From: Candidatus Baldrarchaeota archaeon
Lineage (GTDB): Archaea; Asgardarchaeota; Baldrarchaeia; Baldrarchaeales; DXJG01
Assembly: GCA_030587435.1 (NCBI GenBank)
Contig: JAUQZC010000082.1
Location: 1 to 5,419, forward strand
DNA length: 5,419 nucleotides
Direction of reading: 5' to 3'
Every line of letters starts with the position of its first letter. Positions within the stretch are counted from its first letter, which is position 1. The notes under the pieces were generated by a model that did no database searches, had not been told where the DNA came from, and saw only the letters and a list, made by a program, of their open reading frames with translations. A program made the translations under genes and the position numbers. Positions 5,111 through 5,419 of the stretch are shown piece by piece.

Positions 5111-5419
5111 AGATTCTCACCAGTCAAACTCCCAACAATTTTAACTAAACGATGGAAAGCCGCCCCAAAAAGTACGGTGTTTGAGACAACATGAATTATT
5201 GAAAACCAAACTCCAGCAATTAACACAATAACGATTTCAAGGTTGAAGAGCACGGCATACCCCACGTTTGTGATTACGTCATAAATTAACGTGAGGAAAG
5301 CAGCCAAACATGCACTTTCAAAATTCAAGGATTTAGAGATGCTGAAATTGTTACCGAGTAATTTGCGATAGACACCTCCTGCAAATCCCATTAACGCCAT
5401 GCCTAACATCTGAAAGGGC
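5107..5419 (-). CDS. ECF transporter S component-like membrane protein, C-terminal part (cut by window edge)
   Basis: Integral membrane protein, the substrate-binding subunit type of energy-coupling-factor vitamin transporters. The frame is still open at the right edge (codons Pro-Phe-Gln before the ATG at 5409), and ECF S subunits usually have about 170-230 residues and six helices. The true start is therefore outside and only roughly the last half is seen. Visible segments are PFQMLGMALMGFAGGVYRKLL, the helix ACLAAFLTLIYDVITNVGYAVLF and the long hydrophobic stretch VIVLIAGVWFSIIHVVSNTVLFGAAF, followed by a short basic tail. The small-residue helices, the PFQ-LGxALxGFxGG style segment and the adjacent DUF4430 gene support the call. 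The substrate cannot be read from this part; a corrinoid or another B-type vitamin is the guess from context. ECF ATPase and T subunits are not in the window. Confidence 0.7.
   Translation of the reverse strand, partial: PFQMLGMALMGFAGGVYRKLLGNNFSISKSLNFESACLAAFLTLIYDVITNVGYAVLFNLEIVIVLIAGVWFSIIHVVSNTVLFGAAFHRLVKIVGSLTGENL
5116..5121 (-). promoter_or_regulatory. Shine-Dalgarno site of the DUF4430 gene
   Basis: The minus strand reads GGTGAG, 5 nt before ATG 5110 and inside the end of the S-component gene. With the ATGA overlap it points to coupled translation of the two proteins in similar amounts. Confidence 0.55.

Noticed and set aside
5107..5409. ATG 5409 as the true start of the ECF S-like protein
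   Set aside because: The frame stays open through the window edge with Pro-Phe-Gln upstream, and the visible part has too few helices for a complete S subunit.
1..5419. CRISPR array, rRNA, complete tRNA, or insertion-sequence ends
   Set aside because: No regularly spaced repeats, no full cloverleaf and no paired terminal inverted repeats were seen on either strand.

Overview
The window looks archaeal. Genes follow TATA-box promoters of the TTTATATA type, one start has a strong Shine-Dalgarno sequence, and genes are packed with ATGA and TGATG stop/start overlaps. The protein families (an archaeal tyrosine recombinase, a standalone HTH-LAGLIDADG protein, glycosylation-rich secreted proteins, a DUF4430/ECF pair) fit an uncultured member of the Bathyarchaeia/Thermoproteota type. 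That placement is inferred, not proven. Every gene I accept lies on the minus strand, so transcription runs from high to low coordinates.

Right end (about 3865-5419): a tight operon. It begins with the C-terminal half of a membrane protein resembling an ECF transporter substrate-binding (S) subunit, which runs off the window edge. This overlaps by 4 nt a membrane-anchored DUF4430 (transcobalamin C-terminal-like) protein. That in turn overlaps a cytoplasmic protein with an N-terminal Rossmann fold and a C-terminal cysteine cluster. Together they suggest uptake of a cofactor, perhaps a corrinoid, with an unrecognised redox or sensing partner.

Middle (1382-3864): a 261-nt non-coding leader with possible promoters, then a coupled two-gene cassette. 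The first gene encodes a secreted 400-aa protein with a Gly/Ala-rich hydrophobic centre. The second encodes a 339-aa type I membrane protein with six N-glycosylation sequons and four ectodomain cysteines. I recognise neither family. They look like partners on the cell surface.

Left end (1-1347): the remains of an integrated element. A tyrosine recombinase catalytic-domain fragment begins exactly where a sequence like the 3' end of a tRNA gene, including CCA, sits on the opposite strand. This looks like an attachment site and possibly an SSV-type split integrase. The fragment carries a one-base frameshift and is cut off before the HxxR and Tyr residues, running into an unrelated coiled-coil remnant. 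Beyond it are a winged-helix regulator with its own TATA box and the N-terminus of an HTH-LAGLIDADG protein. The left end reads as decaying accessory DNA beside a metabolic operon and a novel surface-protein cassette.
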